A stretch of 29,197 nt of DNA, from NCBI GenBank assembly GCA_964398215.1, contig CAYNNP010000054.1:1-29197 (forward strand), read 5' to 3'. This document shows, one piece after another, positions 1 to 9,535 of this stretch. The translations under genes were made by a program, and so were the position numbers. The stretch's first letter is position 1, and every line of letters starts with the position of its first letter. The stretch comes from CAYNNP01 sp964398215 (GTDB lineage Bacteria; Planctomycetota; Planctomycetia; Pirellulales; Pirellulaceae). The notes under the pieces were generated by a model that saw only the letters and a list, made by a program, of their open reading frames with translations, was not told where the DNA came from and searched no databases.

Positions 1-3
1 AAG

Positions 4-77
<74 letters not shown>

Positions 78-307
78 CGAGTATATTAGCAGCCCGCTCG
101 ACTTCGGGAAGGGGGCGTCTGAAGATTCTTTTCAGTTTTGCTGATCCCGTTTCGCAATGCCGATCCGATGCGCTCTCGGCATTTCTGCACTGGAACACTT
201 GGATTGATTGCAGTGGATTTGACGCCCTGCACGCGGTGACCGAAACCACACACAAAGAGGCTCCAGCGCGCTTGGCTCACTGAACGTTTTTGATTTCGAT
301 CATGGGC

Positions 308-745
308 TCACTTGGCTTCAATTGCCGACCTTAGCTGGGCGAGGTTGCGTGGATTTTGCCCCAAGTCTCCTTTGCCAATCCGTGATCGACTTTCGGCGAC
401 GACATCGCATTTCAAGTCGCCATTTCGAGTTAGAGTTACCGAAATATCGTCGACAAAACGCAAAACCATCGAAGTTCGCGTTAGCTCGATTGTGAGCTTT
501 GCTTGGTCCGTCTCCGTCGTTTTGATTAGCGTCCATGCCCCGTTGGTCTCGGACCATTGGCGAATTCGGTTCGCAATTTCTTGCTCAGTGCCGACCACCG
601 TGACTTCGATCTTGGCGTGGTTCGTCGTCCAATCTCGACTCCAGTCATCGACGGTTAGCAAGATCGCGACGCAACATACGGCAACAATCGCCACGGGAAT
701 CCATAACAACTTTGTCTTCTTCTTAAGATTTGTATCGTCGCTCAC
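308..745 (-). CDS. DUF1499 domain membrane-anchored protein
   Basis: A 145-residue protein with a lysine-rich N-terminus (KKKTK), one transmembrane helix at about residues 13-31 and a soluble remainder. The C-terminal half shows the DUF1499 pattern: a segment ending RFVDDISVTL, then SRSRIGKGDLGQNPRNL, which matches the family's conserved S-R-x-G-x-x-D-x-G-x-N ending. The molecular role of DUF1499 is unknown. The start is GTG at 743-745, preceded on the minus strand by AAAGGAG about 10 nt upstream, one of the better ribosome-binding sites in this window. It is divergent from rarA, with 69 bp between the chosen starts. A plus-strand frame covers the same bases but has no family signature. Confidence 0.82.
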   Translation of the reverse strand: MSDDTNLKKKTKLLWIPVAIVAVCCVAILLTVDDWSRDWTTNHAKIEVTVVGTEQEIANRIRQWSETNGAWTLIKTTETDQAKLTIELTRTSMVLRFVDDISVTLTRNGDLKCDVVAESRSRIGKGDLGQNPRNLAQLRSAIEAK

Positions 746-814
746 TCGCGCAAAGCTCCTTTGCCGCTAAATTGTCAGTCTGAAAAACGCGTCCCAATCG
801 AAGCGGAACATTTG

Positions 815-2134
815 ATGTCAGGTTCATCTCTATTCGACTCTCACGAACAAAACTTCTTGGAACAGGCCCAGCCGCTGGCAGCGCGAATGCGCCCGCGTCG
901 TCTTAGCGAGTATATCGGGCAACAGCAGATCATTGGTGAAGGGAAATTGTTGCGGCGTATGATTGACGCCGGCCGAATCACGTCTGTCATCTTTCACGGA
1001 CCACCGGGGACCGGAAAAACGACCCTCGCTCACTTGCTGGCGATCGAAACGGGCAGCCAACTCAAGACGCTTAGCGCGGTGTCTAGCGGAGTGAAGGATG
1101 TTCGCGAAGTGCTTTCATGGGCTCGCGATCTGGTTTCAACTGGGCAACCTCGCCCACTGTTGTTCATCGACGAAATTCATCGCTTTAGCAAATCACAGCA
1201 AGACGCTTTGTTGCCTGATGTGGAGTCGGGGATCGTGTCGTTGATTGGTGCGACGACCAGCAATCCATACTTTGCCGTCAATGGAGCATTGCTCAGTCGA
1301 AGCCAGCTTTTTCAGTTGCAATCGCTTAATGTTGATGACATCGCTTCGCTGTTATCCAGTGCGCTTGCGGACAAAGATCGAGGGTTGGGAGAATTCAATG
1401 CGTCGGTTGATCAGGATGCCATCAAGTATATCGCGGGCGCGTGCGAAGGCGATGCGCGGCGTGCATTGACGGCATTGGAGATTGCAGTCAAAAGTGCCAC
1501 CAGTTCGCCACCATCGGTTGACCTACAACAGGCAAAAGAATCTGTGGGCGCTCGAATGGGTGGCTACGACGGCACGGGCGATGACCACTATGACTTGGCA
1601 AGCGCATTGATCAAGAGTATCCGCGGTAGCGATGCTGATGCGTCGCTGTATTGGCTGGCAAGGATGCTGGAGGGTGGCGAGGATATTCGTTTCTTGTGTC
1701 GGCGGCTGGTCATTCTGGCCAGCGAAGATATTGGGAACGCCGATCCGAGTGCGTTGACGCTGGCTGTGTCTGCGATGCAAGCTTGTGAGTTCGTGGGCTT
1801 GCCCGAGTGCCAATTGACGCTCAGCCAAACCGTCGCGTACTTGGCACTCGCACCTAAAAGCAATTCGGCAACCGTGGCAATTGGAGCTGCACGCCGAGAC
1901 GTTCGCGAAAATCAGATCGTTCCTGTTCCCAAGCACCTTCGGTGTGGACACTACGCTGGAGCAAAAAAGCTTGGGCACGGTGAAGGCTACCAGTTCAGCC
2001 ACAATGAAGATGACGGCATCGCTAGCCAAGATTACTTGGGAGTCGATCGCGAATATTACGATCCGGTGGACCGAGGATTTGAGGTGGAGCTAAAGGAACG
2101 TCTGGCCGAGATCCGCAAGAAACTAAACGCTTGA
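815..2134 (+). CDS. rarA: replication-associated recombination protein A (AAA+ ATPase)
   Basis: RarA/MgsA acts at stalled replication forks and is related to clamp-loader ATPases. From the ATG at 815 the product is 439 aa, the family's usual length. Visible motifs: MRPRRLSEYIGQQ at the N-terminus, Walker A GPPGTGKTT, Walker B LLFIDEIHRF, the sensor region GATTSNPYFAV, and the arginine-finger area LLSRSQLFQL. The C-terminal half contains ARMLEGGEDIRFLCRRL and the stretch near AACEFVGLPE-type residues typical of the tetramerisation region. The frame stays open back to a TTG at 761, but those extra 18 residues have no family match and overlap the DUF1499 promoter space, so ATG 815 is preferred. 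A weak inverted repeat (2129-2134 with 2144-2149) overlaps the stop. Confidence 0.95.
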   Translation: MSGSSLFDSHEQNFLEQAQPLAARMRPRRLSEYIGQQQIIGEGKLLRRMIDAGRITSVIFHGPPGTGKTTLAHLLAIETGSQLKTLSAVSSGVKDVREVLSWARDLVSTGQPRPLLFIDEIHRFSKSQQDALLPDVESGIVSLIGATTSNPYFAVNGALLSRSQLFQLQSLNVDDIASLLSSALADKDRGLGEFNASVDQDAIKYIAGACEGDARRALTALEIAVKSATSSPPSVDLQQAKESVGARMGGYDGTGDDHYDLASALIKSIRGSDADASLYWLARMLEGGEDIRFLCRRLVILASEDIGNADPSALTLAVSAMQACEFVGLPECQLTLSQTVAYLALAPKSNSATVAIGAARRDVRENQIVPVPKHLRCGHYAGAKKLGHGEGYQFSHNEDDGIASQDYLGVDREYYDPVDRGFEVELKERLAEIRKKLNA

Positions 2135-2206
2135 TCGTTTTGGTCAAGCAAGGCGAATCGGTACTCAATTCCGAGGCTGCTGGTAGCCAATCCACCACGA
2201 TTTGCA

Positions 2207-2920
2207 ATGCAAGATTCAACTTCCAGTAGTGACTCGAACCAAGATTCTACGCCGGCCGCAGCGCGTTTTCCGTTTCGCTGGGTGCCGAAACGGTGGGGGC
2301 TGCGCACTTTTCTGATCGTCGTGACGGTTCTTTGTCTGATTATCGGTTGGTTGCTCAATAGCACCTATCGGCAAAAGCGAGCGATTCGCTGGGTAAAGGA
2401 AATGCAAGGGACGGTTGTTTACGATTTCCAGTACGTTGCTGATGACCAACCGGCGTTGACCCATGGACCGATTCGCCGCTGGATCCGGGATCATGTCGAT
2501 GTGGATTTCGTTTCGGATGTGAAGTCGGTTCACTTGCCGCAGTACTCTTTCCAGGATCACACGATCGAATCACTTTGGCCGCTTGTAGCGTTTTCTGACT
2601 TGGAAAATCTAGAGCTTTCGTGCGTGCCATCTCCTGATTTGTCGCCACTCAAAAAGCTCTCAAAACTCAAACGCCTCTACTCTTTTTGCTCCGGCATCAG
2701 CGACGTGACTCCGCTTGCCGAGCATCCCTCCTTGGAAGATATCACGATCTACGTTGGGCACGTCAAAGACGCAAAGCCGCTGACGACGATTCCTAATCTT
2801 AAGTATCTCAGTTTGGACAGGTCCGGTGCTACGAACGAACATATCGAGTCAATCAAAGCGCACTTTGTGTCAAAAGAGTCCACGTTTCTGTTCAACGGAG
2901 CTGAAATCCGCGACGAATGA
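2207..2920 (+). CDS. one-helix membrane protein with LRR-like repeats
   Basis: A 237-residue protein of unknown function. After a Ser/Gln-rich start and a basic PFRWVPKRWG segment there is one hydrophobic helix (about residues 36-54, RTFLIVVTVLCLIIGWLL), then a basic stretch and the motif RAIRWVKEMQGTVVYDFQY. Residues about 120-225 contain three irregular leucine-rich-repeat-like units of the form L-x-x-L-x-x-L (for example FSDLENLELSCV, LSKLKRLYSF, IPNLKYLSLD). I associate this RTFLIVVT helix plus RAxxWVxxMxG plus LRR layout with planctomycete paralogue families; that is from memory, not from a search. It starts 72 bp after rarA and has no clear ribosome-binding site. A role in protein-protein contact at the membrane is only a guess. 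Confidence 0.78.
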   Translation: MQDSTSSSDSNQDSTPAAARFPFRWVPKRWGLRTFLIVVTVLCLIIGWLLNSTYRQKRAIRWVKEMQGTVVYDFQYVADDQPALTHGPIRRWIRDHVDVDFVSDVKSVHLPQYSFQDHTIESLWPLVAFSDLENLELSCVPSPDLSPLKKLSKLKRLYSFCSGISDVTPLAEHPSLEDITIYVGHVKDAKPLTTIPNLKYLSLDRSGATNEHIESIKAHFVSKESTFLFNGAEIRDE

Positions 2921-2977
2921 ATGGGCACACCGACGATCCTGAATGATGATCTGCCGGTGAACTAAAGTGAGAGTTTT

Positions 2978-5900
2978 TTAAGCCTGCGTTTTTTCAGTCT
3001 GGCGCTGCCCGACCAATTTAAATAGGGCTGGTCGGAGTGTGAACTCGGCAGCCGTGCTAGTTAACAAGCCGCCGACGATCACGGTTGCAATTGGGTACAG
3101 GATTTCTTTGCCTGGTTCTCCGGCTGCCAGCGCGAGTGGCAGCAATCCGATGCCGCTGGTCAAAGCGGTCATCAAAACTGGGGCCAACCGTTCTTGGCCT
3201 GCCCGTATCATCATCTGCGACGTCCAGTCCTCGCCTTCATGTTCCACTAAGTGCAAGTAGTGGCTGAGCAACAAAATTCCATTTCGCGATGCGATTCCAC
3301 ATAGCGAGATAAATCCGATCGTTGCGGCAATCGTCAAATTCTGGTCAGTTAAAACCAACGCCGTCACCGCGCCTACAAACGCTGCCGGAAGTGCAATGAG
3401 TACTTGGAAAGAGAAGTTCACGTTTCGGAACAATGTATAAAGCACCAGGAACATTCCGATCAACGCGAACACGGACAAGACCGCTAGGCGTAGATTGGCA
3501 GCCCGTTCACTTTCAAACTCGCCGCCATATTCAACCCAATATCCAGGCGGAAGTTGATAGTTCGCCAGTTTCCGTTGAACATCATTTACTACGTCAATCG
3601 CACCGCGTCCTTCGGCAACGTTGGCTTGGATGACGATCCGCCGCTGTGCTTGTTCGCGACGTATTTGGTTTGGCCCGTAACTTGGATAGATCTTGGTCAG
3701 CGATTCCAAAGCGACCACGCCGCCATCGGGTAGATCGACTGCCAATCGCCGTAACTTTGATTCACTCTCGCGATAGTCTTCTGCCAATCGGACAACCAGG
3801 TCAAACGCGCGTTGCCTGAGCAGGACAGTACCGACCTGCTTGCCTTTCATTGCCGTTTCGACCAGTAGCATGACGTCCGAGGCGTGCAGGCCATAGCGGA
3901 CCAGCGCGTCTCGATCGACTTCGATTCTTAGTTGTTTGACATTCGTTTGTTGTTCGATCAGCAAATCCGTCAATCCATCGATCGATTCGATGTCTGCTTT
4001 CATGCCTTCTGCGATCGTCCGCAAAGATTCCAGGTCATCGCCGAAAACTTTGATCGCTATCTTTGCTTTCACGCCTGAAAGCATGTGGCTAATCAAGTGC
4101 GCGAGAGGCTGTTCGGTGCTGGATGTAACGCCGGGCAGTTCGCCCAGCGTTTCGCGGATCTTTTCGATAGCGACCGAGCGATCGGCGCCGTCGACCAGCC
4201 CCATCACAATCTCGCTGACGTTGACACCCTCGGCATGCTCGTCCAGTTCCGCGCGTCCGGTTCGCCGAACCAACGTTCGGACTTCGGGAATTTCCAACAG
4301 CGTTTGGTCGATCAGTTTGCCAATCCGATTACTCTCTGCCAAGGAAGTTCCTGGTTTCAAGATCGCGTTGGCTTGCACGGATCCTTCGTTGAAGGGCGGC
4401 AGGATGCCGTGATCCAAGTTCAACATGGCGATGACGCTGGTTGCAACCAATCCACAAGTCACACCGATCACGATCAAAGGAAATCGAGCGCTGAAACCAA
4501 TCGCGCCGCCTGCAGCCCACTTCATCGCGCGCAGCAATAAACCGTCCTCGTTTGCATCGGGGGCAGAGAGCCAGCTTTCTAGCAGCATCATGATCAGCCA
4601 AACCGCTGGCGACGCGGCGAGCACCCAGATCCAAGGCTTTACGAGTGTCGTGATTTGAAATCCGAACAGATCTGCGAATCGTGGTAACAACCAATAGAAA
4701 CAAGCGGCCGAGATGACAACCGACAGTAGCGGCATCGTCCATCGCCAGACTCGCCGTCCCGTCAGCAGAAACGAAGCCAGCACGGGCGTCAACGTCACCG
4801 AAACCAAGAGTGACGCGATCAAGGACACAACGTATGCAATTCCGAGCGGCACAAAGATCTTGCCAACCATGCCTTCGAGTGCAAAGACTGGCAAGAACAC
4901 CAGAACAACGATCGCAGTTCCAAACACGATTGGTGCGCGAACCTCGATGCTTGCTTCGCGGACGACGTTTATCAAGCTATCCGGTTTTGCTTTGCCAGCG
5001 TTCTCTTTCAGTCGGCGAAAAATGTTCTCGACATCTACAATTGCGTCGTCAACCAATTCTCCGATTGCAACGGCCAATCCGCCTAGCGTCATGGTGTTGA
5101 TCGAAAGTCCAAAGGCTGCAAAAACGGATGCGGTGGCGATGATCGAAACGGGAATTGCGGTCAGTGTGATGAAGGTCGTTCGGAAACTCAGCAAAAACAA
5201 GAACAGAATCAATACGACCAGTACACCGCCATCTGCTAACGCTTCCACGACATTGTTGACGGCACGATCGATGAACGAGCGCTGCGAGTAGACATTGGCG
5301 ATTTGAATGTCGTCGGGCAAATTCTGTTGCAACTGCTGCATGGCAATTGCAATCTGTTCGTCAATGCTGCGTGTATCAGATCCAGGTTGCTTGTTAACAG
5401 TCAGTACGACGGCGTCACCGCCAATGTATCCTTCCTGGTCAACCACTCGCGAATACGCAGACGCGTCACCCCGTTTGACTTGGCCGGCCGTTTTGATCGT
5501 GGCGACTTCTTGTAGTGTCACAGTTCGTCCATTGCGAAACGCGACCGTCACATCCCGCAGGTCTTGCATGGACTTCAACCGACCAATCCCACGGACCAAC
5601 AGTTCTTGCGCCCCTTGTTGGTCAAGGTAACCTCCGGTCACATTCAGGTTCGATTCTTCGACAGCTTTATGCACTTCGTGTAGCGAAATTTCATATCGCC
5701 GGAGTTTGTCCGGATCCACCAAGACTTGGAACTGCATCCGATTGCCGCCGATCGTAAAGACTTGCGAAACGCCAGGGATCTTTAACAACCGTTTCCGGAT
5801 CACCCAATCGGAGATCGTCCGCACATCCATCGGCGAAGTCTTATTACCTTCGCTCCAAACCCCATACATTAGGACTTGGCCCATGATGGAAGAAATCGGC

Positions 5901-6286
5901 GCTAGGGTTGGCTGTGTTCCTTCGGGCAGTTGATCGGAAACCAATTGCAGCCGCTCGTTGACGATTTGCCGATCGAGATTGATGTCGGTGTTCCAATCGA
6001 ATTCGACATAGATCACGGAGATTCCCGCCGCGCAGCTACTGCGAACTGCTTGCACGTTCGGGCTGCCAATCAAAGCAGATTCGAGTGGAAAGTTGATAAG
6101 TGTTTCAATTTCCTCCGGCGCCATCCCATGGGCTTCGGTGATCACCACGACGCGGGGCCGATTCAAGTTTGGCAAGACGTCGATCGGCAATCGCACCATC
6201 TGATACAAACCGCCTAGGCACAAAGCGATCGCACCGAACAAAATCAGCAAGCGATTGTTAAGCGAGAAAGTAATGAGTCGATCCAT
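2978..6286 (-). CDS. CusA/CzcA-type heavy-metal RND efflux pump
   Basis: Inner-membrane proton-driven pump of 1102 aa, the last gene of a tolC-like/adaptor/pump operon. It has the RND architecture: helix 1 at about 11-30, porter loop, the TM4 cluster GELVDDAIVDVENIF (E410, D413, D414, D418, E420) expected to carry protons, then a second porter loop and TM8-12. The heavy-metal-efflux branch is indicated by the N-terminus LPIDVLPNLNRPRV and by LISHMLSGVKAKIAIKVFGDD, placing a methionine where CusA has one of its metal-binding methionines. The metal cannot be read off reliably: Cu/Ag-type or divalent-metal export are both possible. Residues about 511-582 add two extra hydrophobic segments between TM6 and TM7. 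ATG 6286 has GGAG 5 nt upstream. Confidence 0.93.
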   Translation of the reverse strand: MDRLITFSLNNRLLILFGAIALCLGGLYQMVRLPIDVLPNLNRPRVVVITEAHGMAPEEIETLINFPLESALIGSPNVQAVRSSCAAGISVIYVEFDWNTDINLDRQIVNERLQLVSDQLPEGTQPTLAPISSIMGQVLMYGVWSEGNKTSPMDVRTISDWVIRKRLLKIPGVSQVFTIGGNRMQFQVLVDPDKLRRYEISLHEVHKAVEESNLNVTGGYLDQQGAQELLVRGIGRLKSMQDLRDVTVAFRNGRTVTLQEVATIKTAGQVKRGDASAYSRVVDQEGYIGGDAVVLTVNKQPGSDTRSIDEQIAIAMQQLQQNLPDDIQIANVYSQRSFIDRAVNNVVEALADGGVLVVLILFLFLLSFRTTFITLTAIPVSIIATASVFAAFGLSINTMTLGGLAVAIGELVDDAIVDVENIFRRLKENAGKAKPDSLINVVREASIEVRAPIVFGTAIVVLVFLPVFALEGMVGKIFVPLGIAYVVSLIASLLVSVTLTPVLASFLLTGRRVWRWTMPLLSVVISAACFYWLLPRFADLFGFQITTLVKPWIWVLAASPAVWLIMMLLESWLSAPDANEDGLLLRAMKWAAGGAIGFSARFPLIVIGVTCGLVATSVIAMLNLDHGILPPFNEGSVQANAILKPGTSLAESNRIGKLIDQTLLEIPEVRTLVRRTGRAELDEHAEGVNVSEIVMGLVDGADRSVAIEKIRETLGELPGVTSSTEQPLAHLISHMLSGVKAKIAIKVFGDDLESLRTIAEGMKADIESIDGLTDLLIEQQTNVKQLRIEVDRDALVRYGLHASDVMLLVETAMKGKQVGTVLLRQRAFDLVVRLAEDYRESESKLRRLAVDLPDGGVVALESLTKIYPSYGPNQIRREQAQRRIVIQANVAEGRGAIDVVNDVQRKLANYQLPPGYWVEYGGEFESERAANLRLAVLSVFALIGMFLVLYTLFRNVNFSFQVLIALPAAFVGAVTALVLTDQNLTIAATIGFISLCGIASRNGILLLSHYLHLVEHEGEDWTSQMMIRAGQERLAPVLMTALTSGIGLLPLALAAGEPGKEILYPIATVIVGGLLTSTAAEFTLRPALFKLVGQRQTEKTQA

Positions 6287-6402
6287 CGAACTCCGCGTGC
6301 CTTTTGCAGTTGTATCCAGGTTTCGAGTTGTGGGGTTGCTAGCCCGTAAACGTGCCAGTTGATTGAACCAATCCTAAGTGACGTTGTGCAAATACTTGCT
6401 CG

Positions 6403-7938
6403 TCAATGAGTGTGTCCGGCATGGGGATCGATCTTGTCGCCACCTTGGCTTTTGACTGCCATTTGCAACTGGTTGGCTGACGATATCACCACTCGATTAT
6501 TCATCCTGCGAATCTGTCCATCATTTGCGATCGCAACCTGCCTATTATCCCTGGCAACGATGTGGACGTTAACACGATCCGCATGCACACCGTGATCCAA
6601 GAAAACGTAGTGATTGACGCCTTCGTCCACCACGGCCTCGATGGGAACCACGTACACATCTTCAATCTCCGTGACCGGCAAACGGATTCGCAATCGCTGT
6701 CCGGGTTTGAATTTCCAGCTCACGTAGGTTGCATCATCCCGTTTTTCGGAACGCTCGATTTCGTTTGGGAGCTCCAGATAGAAAGGCAGAGCACGTGTGT
6801 CCTTGCCGACTTCGTTGCCAATGTAGGTGACTTTCAGTCCGTCCAAAATATCCGCTTGCGATGAAGACGAATCCAGGATGGCCTGCACTTTTGTCTGCGA
6901 TTGAGCAGCATTTCGCAAAGCCAACCCATCGGTCTGGAACGCGTGCCCTTCGATCAAAAGCGTTTCGTAATCTGAAAGCTCCGCCAGCGTCTTGCCAGCT
7001 TCAACGGCTTGTCCACGGCTGATCTCAAGCGCTGTGACCAACAGATTCGCGTCGACATGTTGCGGATGGGGCGCGGGCTGAACTGTCGAAGCAAACTTGG
7101 CTGGCGTTCGATCGGTCGAACTTAATGGTTGCGAAAAATCTGGCCTGATAGTTGGAATCTTTTGGCTGCCGGGTTCACTGGAGAAATCATCAAAGTGCAG
7201 CGACGAGTCCGCGTGGATATGCGGCGCCGTAACGACGACTTCGCGGATCAATTTTCGCGTTCGTTGGATCTGGCTAATTTGACCTTCACTCAAGCCATGC
7301 AGCAGGATGGCTTGCTTAGCCGCTTCGACACTGGCTATGAGTTTGTCGCGTTCATACTTGCGCGTAATCAAAGTCTTGCCAGCGATCGCTCCAGATTTAG
7401 CGACTTCGGTAAGCCGCGCGATTTCCTTTTCTTCGACATCCAGTTGACCAAGCTGCGCCAGGAATTGCTCTTGAGTTTTGACTAAGTCTTGGTGAGTCAA
7501 GCGTAGCGAGAACATTCGTTTCCCAGGCACAACCAGTTCGCCTCGAGCGATGTAGATCGCGTTGATGACACCTGTTAGCGGCGAAGTCACCGAAATGTGG
7601 GTACGGCCAGGCCAGCTGGTAATCACGCCTGGAACTTCAATGAACTTTGTAAATGTACTGGGCCGAATCCGTTGTGATCGAATGGCAAGACTCTTGCGGG
7701 CTCGTGCGGTCAAAGCAAGCGAAACGGTTTCACCCGGCTCGGGCGTTTTTGCGACTTCATTTTTATCGACTTCAGCGTTTTCATCGGTTTCGTTTGTCGC
7801 GCTGGCAGGCGAAGCGGCGGCCAATCCCAAACGTTGGGGAATGTCTGTCAACACGAACGCGCCAACGACGACACTGCCCGCCGTGGCGAGAACCACAGCG
7901 ATCGGATACAGCACAAATCGTTTGACGTTCGGTTTCAT
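6403..7938 (-). CDS. RND efflux periplasmic adaptor (CusB/CzcB type)
   Basis: Membrane-fusion protein linking the pump encoded downstream to the outer-membrane factor encoded upstream. From ATG 7938 it has 511 aa: a signal-anchor helix (PIAVVLATAGSVVVGAFVL), an Asn/Glu-rich linker, a barrel-sandwich/lipoyl half (GVITSWPGRTHISVTSPLTG), a coiled-coil hairpin (LVKTQEQFLAQLGQLDVEEK onward), then the second lipoyl half, beta-barrel and membrane-proximal domains. A stretch at about 239-295 is unusual, with HIHADSSLHFDDF and HPQHVD, and the protein ends PHAGHTH; such His clusters suggest metal contact. A longer frame runs to 8022 but would overlap the upstream gene, so ATG 7938, 46 bp after that gene's stop, is chosen. 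A 116 bp gap separates it from the pump gene. Confidence 0.92.
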   Translation of the reverse strand: MKPNVKRFVLYPIAVVLATAGSVVVGAFVLTDIPQRLGLAAASPASATNETDENAEVDKNEVAKTPEPGETVSLALTARARKSLAIRSQRIRPSTFTKFIEVPGVITSWPGRTHISVTSPLTGVINAIYIARGELVVPGKRMFSLRLTHQDLVKTQEQFLAQLGQLDVEEKEIARLTEVAKSGAIAGKTLITRKYERDKLIASVEAAKQAILLHGLSEGQISQIQRTRKLIREVVVTAPHIHADSSLHFDDFSSEPGSQKIPTIRPDFSQPLSSTDRTPAKFASTVQPAPHPQHVDANLLVTALEISRGQAVEAGKTLAELSDYETLLIEGHAFQTDGLALRNAAQSQTKVQAILDSSSSQADILDGLKVTYIGNEVGKDTRALPFYLELPNEIERSEKRDDATYVSWKFKPGQRLRIRLPVTEIEDVYVVPIEAVVDEGVNHYVFLDHGVHADRVNVHIVARDNRQVAIANDGQIRRMNNRVVISSANQLQMAVKSQGGDKIDPHAGHTH

Positions 7939-7984
7939 GTTTTCATTGGTTCCGTAGTTTGCCCAGGGGCATCGTAATGTAAAT

Positions 7985-9535
7985 TCAGTCGGTGGTGACC
8001 AACAGCCCTTGGATCTCGGCATTGGCTTTCAAAGCATCGCCCAGTGACCGCAGTATCTGGCCGCGGACCTCGAACAGGGTTCGCTGGGCGGTCAAAAGCT
8101 GTAGATAGTTGGCTTCGCCCGCAGCGAATGCTTTCCGCCCTAGTTCTACCGTTTCGATCGAATTCGGTAGCACTTTTTCACGCAGTCGATTGTACTGGAG
8201 TCTCGCCACCTGATAACGATTGACGACGCCTGCGAGCTTGGATTGTAAGTTTAGCTTGGTGAGTTCAAGCTCCGCCTGGGCTGCTTGGATGCTTGCATGC
8301 GCCGAGCGAACATTGCCCTGGTTTCGATTGCGAATTGGCAAGGGTACGCTGACACCGAGGCTAACGAATGTGTCATCAGACGCTGTGTCCAGTCCCAACG
8401 CGACCTGTCCTGTGATATCTGGAATGGCCTGCGCGCATGCCAAGTGCAAAGCCCAGCGAGTGCGTTGCAGCTGGGAATTGTTCGCATCGACCACTGGGTT
8501 TGCGTCAACGATTTGGTTGATCAAACTATCCCACGGCTTTGGATCCAGTTCGGGAGCGACAGCGTCCAGTGGATCGGCTGAGGGGAGCCGCGAAAGGCCC
8601 GCTTGTGCCGCCAAGTCCAATCGCAGGTTTTCAAGTTGGGATCGGTTGTTGTCGGCTTCGATCTGAGCTTTGCTGAGTTCAACTTGAGCTTGCAGCAATG
8701 TCAATCGAGAGACTTCGCCTACATCCATTAACTGTTGAACTTGTTCCATCGAATCTGCGATCGATCGAACAATCTGGTCACTCAATTCGGCTTGCTGTTG
8801 GGCCACCCACGCACGCGCGAATGCGGATCGAACATTCGTCAAAACCGTCAGGCGTGCGAGTCGAAGTTCTGCGATTCGCTGTTGAACCACATGCGACTGA
8901 GAGTTTTGCGCAAGACCTAGTTTGTTAGCCGTGATGAATCGCTGGGAGACGCCCAATGAGTGTATCCCTGTTGAATCGTCGTTGCCAATTTCTTCGGATT
9001 GATAGTTCAGAACTGGGTTGTAAGCGAGGCCTGATTGATGCCATTGACCGCGCGCCACAGCGACTTGAGCCTGCGCTGCCAAGATCGCCGGGTGCGAAAT
9101 CGCAGCAATCCCTTCCAAGTCTCTCTTTGTGATCCCCTGAACCGGCCCGGTGACAATCGGTGCATGATCGCTCTTGGAATCCGTATCGTTTTCGGTGTCC
9201 GACGCGTCTATTTCCTGGTCAGCTTCGTCTTCAGACTCATCATCGTTTGCTGGATCAGGAAGCGTTTCAAGATCCATTTTGGTTTTAGAATCTTGCTTGG
9301 GCTCCGGATCGTCGTCGATGATATGCGCGACTTGCCGCAGCACTTCTGGTGGCGACTGAACCGAGGGTAGCGCTGACAAGTCCAGCGTTTCCAAAACCAG
9401 TTTTTTGGGGGCCGGTTTGGCAACTCGGTCGAGCGATTTGCAGCCCAAGAAAGCGGCGACACACACGGCGCAGCAGGATAGCATTGCGGCATGAACGCAG
9501 GGTCGCTGATCGCTAGTTGGCAACTTGTGAAACAT
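7985..9535 (-). CDS. TolC-family outer-membrane efflux lipoprotein
   Basis: Outer-membrane factor of the metal efflux system, first gene of its operon. From ATG 9535 it has 516 aa: a hydrophobic signal AAMLSCCAVCVAAFLGC whose FLGC can serve as a lipobox (Cys at residue 32), then a proline-containing segment and a strongly acidic linker (about residues 73-124, with DDESEDEADQEIDASD), then the two helical OEP repeats (AILAAQAQVAVARGQW; ANYLQLLTAQRTLFEVRGQI). Such a lipidated start is common in the CzcC/CusC branch. The frame continues to 9709, but the extra 58 residues would bury the signal, so ATG 9535 is used, with GGAA about 8 nt upstream; M at 9484 is an alternative. The acidic linker is not a standard part of the family. 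Confidence 0.9.
   Translation of the reverse strand: MFHKLPTSDQRPCVHAAMLSCCAVCVAAFLGCKSLDRVAKPAPKKLVLETLDLSALPSVQSPPEVLRQVAHIIDDDPEPKQDSKTKMDLETLPDPANDDESEDEADQEIDASDTENDTDSKSDHAPIVTGPVQGITKRDLEGIAAISHPAILAAQAQVAVARGQWHQSGLAYNPVLNYQSEEIGNDDSTGIHSLGVSQRFITANKLGLAQNSQSHVVQQRIAELRLARLTVLTNVRSAFARAWVAQQQAELSDQIVRSIADSMEQVQQLMDVGEVSRLTLLQAQVELSKAQIEADNNRSQLENLRLDLAAQAGLSRLPSADPLDAVAPELDPKPWDSLINQIVDANPVVDANNSQLQRTRWALHLACAQAIPDITGQVALGLDTASDDTFVSLGVSVPLPIRNRNQGNVRSAHASIQAAQAELELTKLNLQSKLAGVVNRYQVARLQYNRLREKVLPNSIETVELGRKAFAAGEANYLQLLTAQRTLFEVRGQILRSLGDALKANAEIQGLLVTTD

Noticed and set aside
78..110. TAATAT box (83-88) as promoter of tRNA-fMet
   Set aside because: A good -10 but no matching -35, and the predicted start would fall on the first base of the mature tRNA.
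312..770. 152-codon plus-strand frame opposite the DUF1499 gene
   Set aside because: No family signature; the minus-strand frame has a transmembrane helix, the DUF1499 motif and a good ribosome-binding site.
4713..5291. 192-codon plus-strand frame inside the metal pump gene
   Set aside because: Antisense shadow of the conserved TM region of the RND pump; Ser/Thr-rich composition typical of a mirrored frame.
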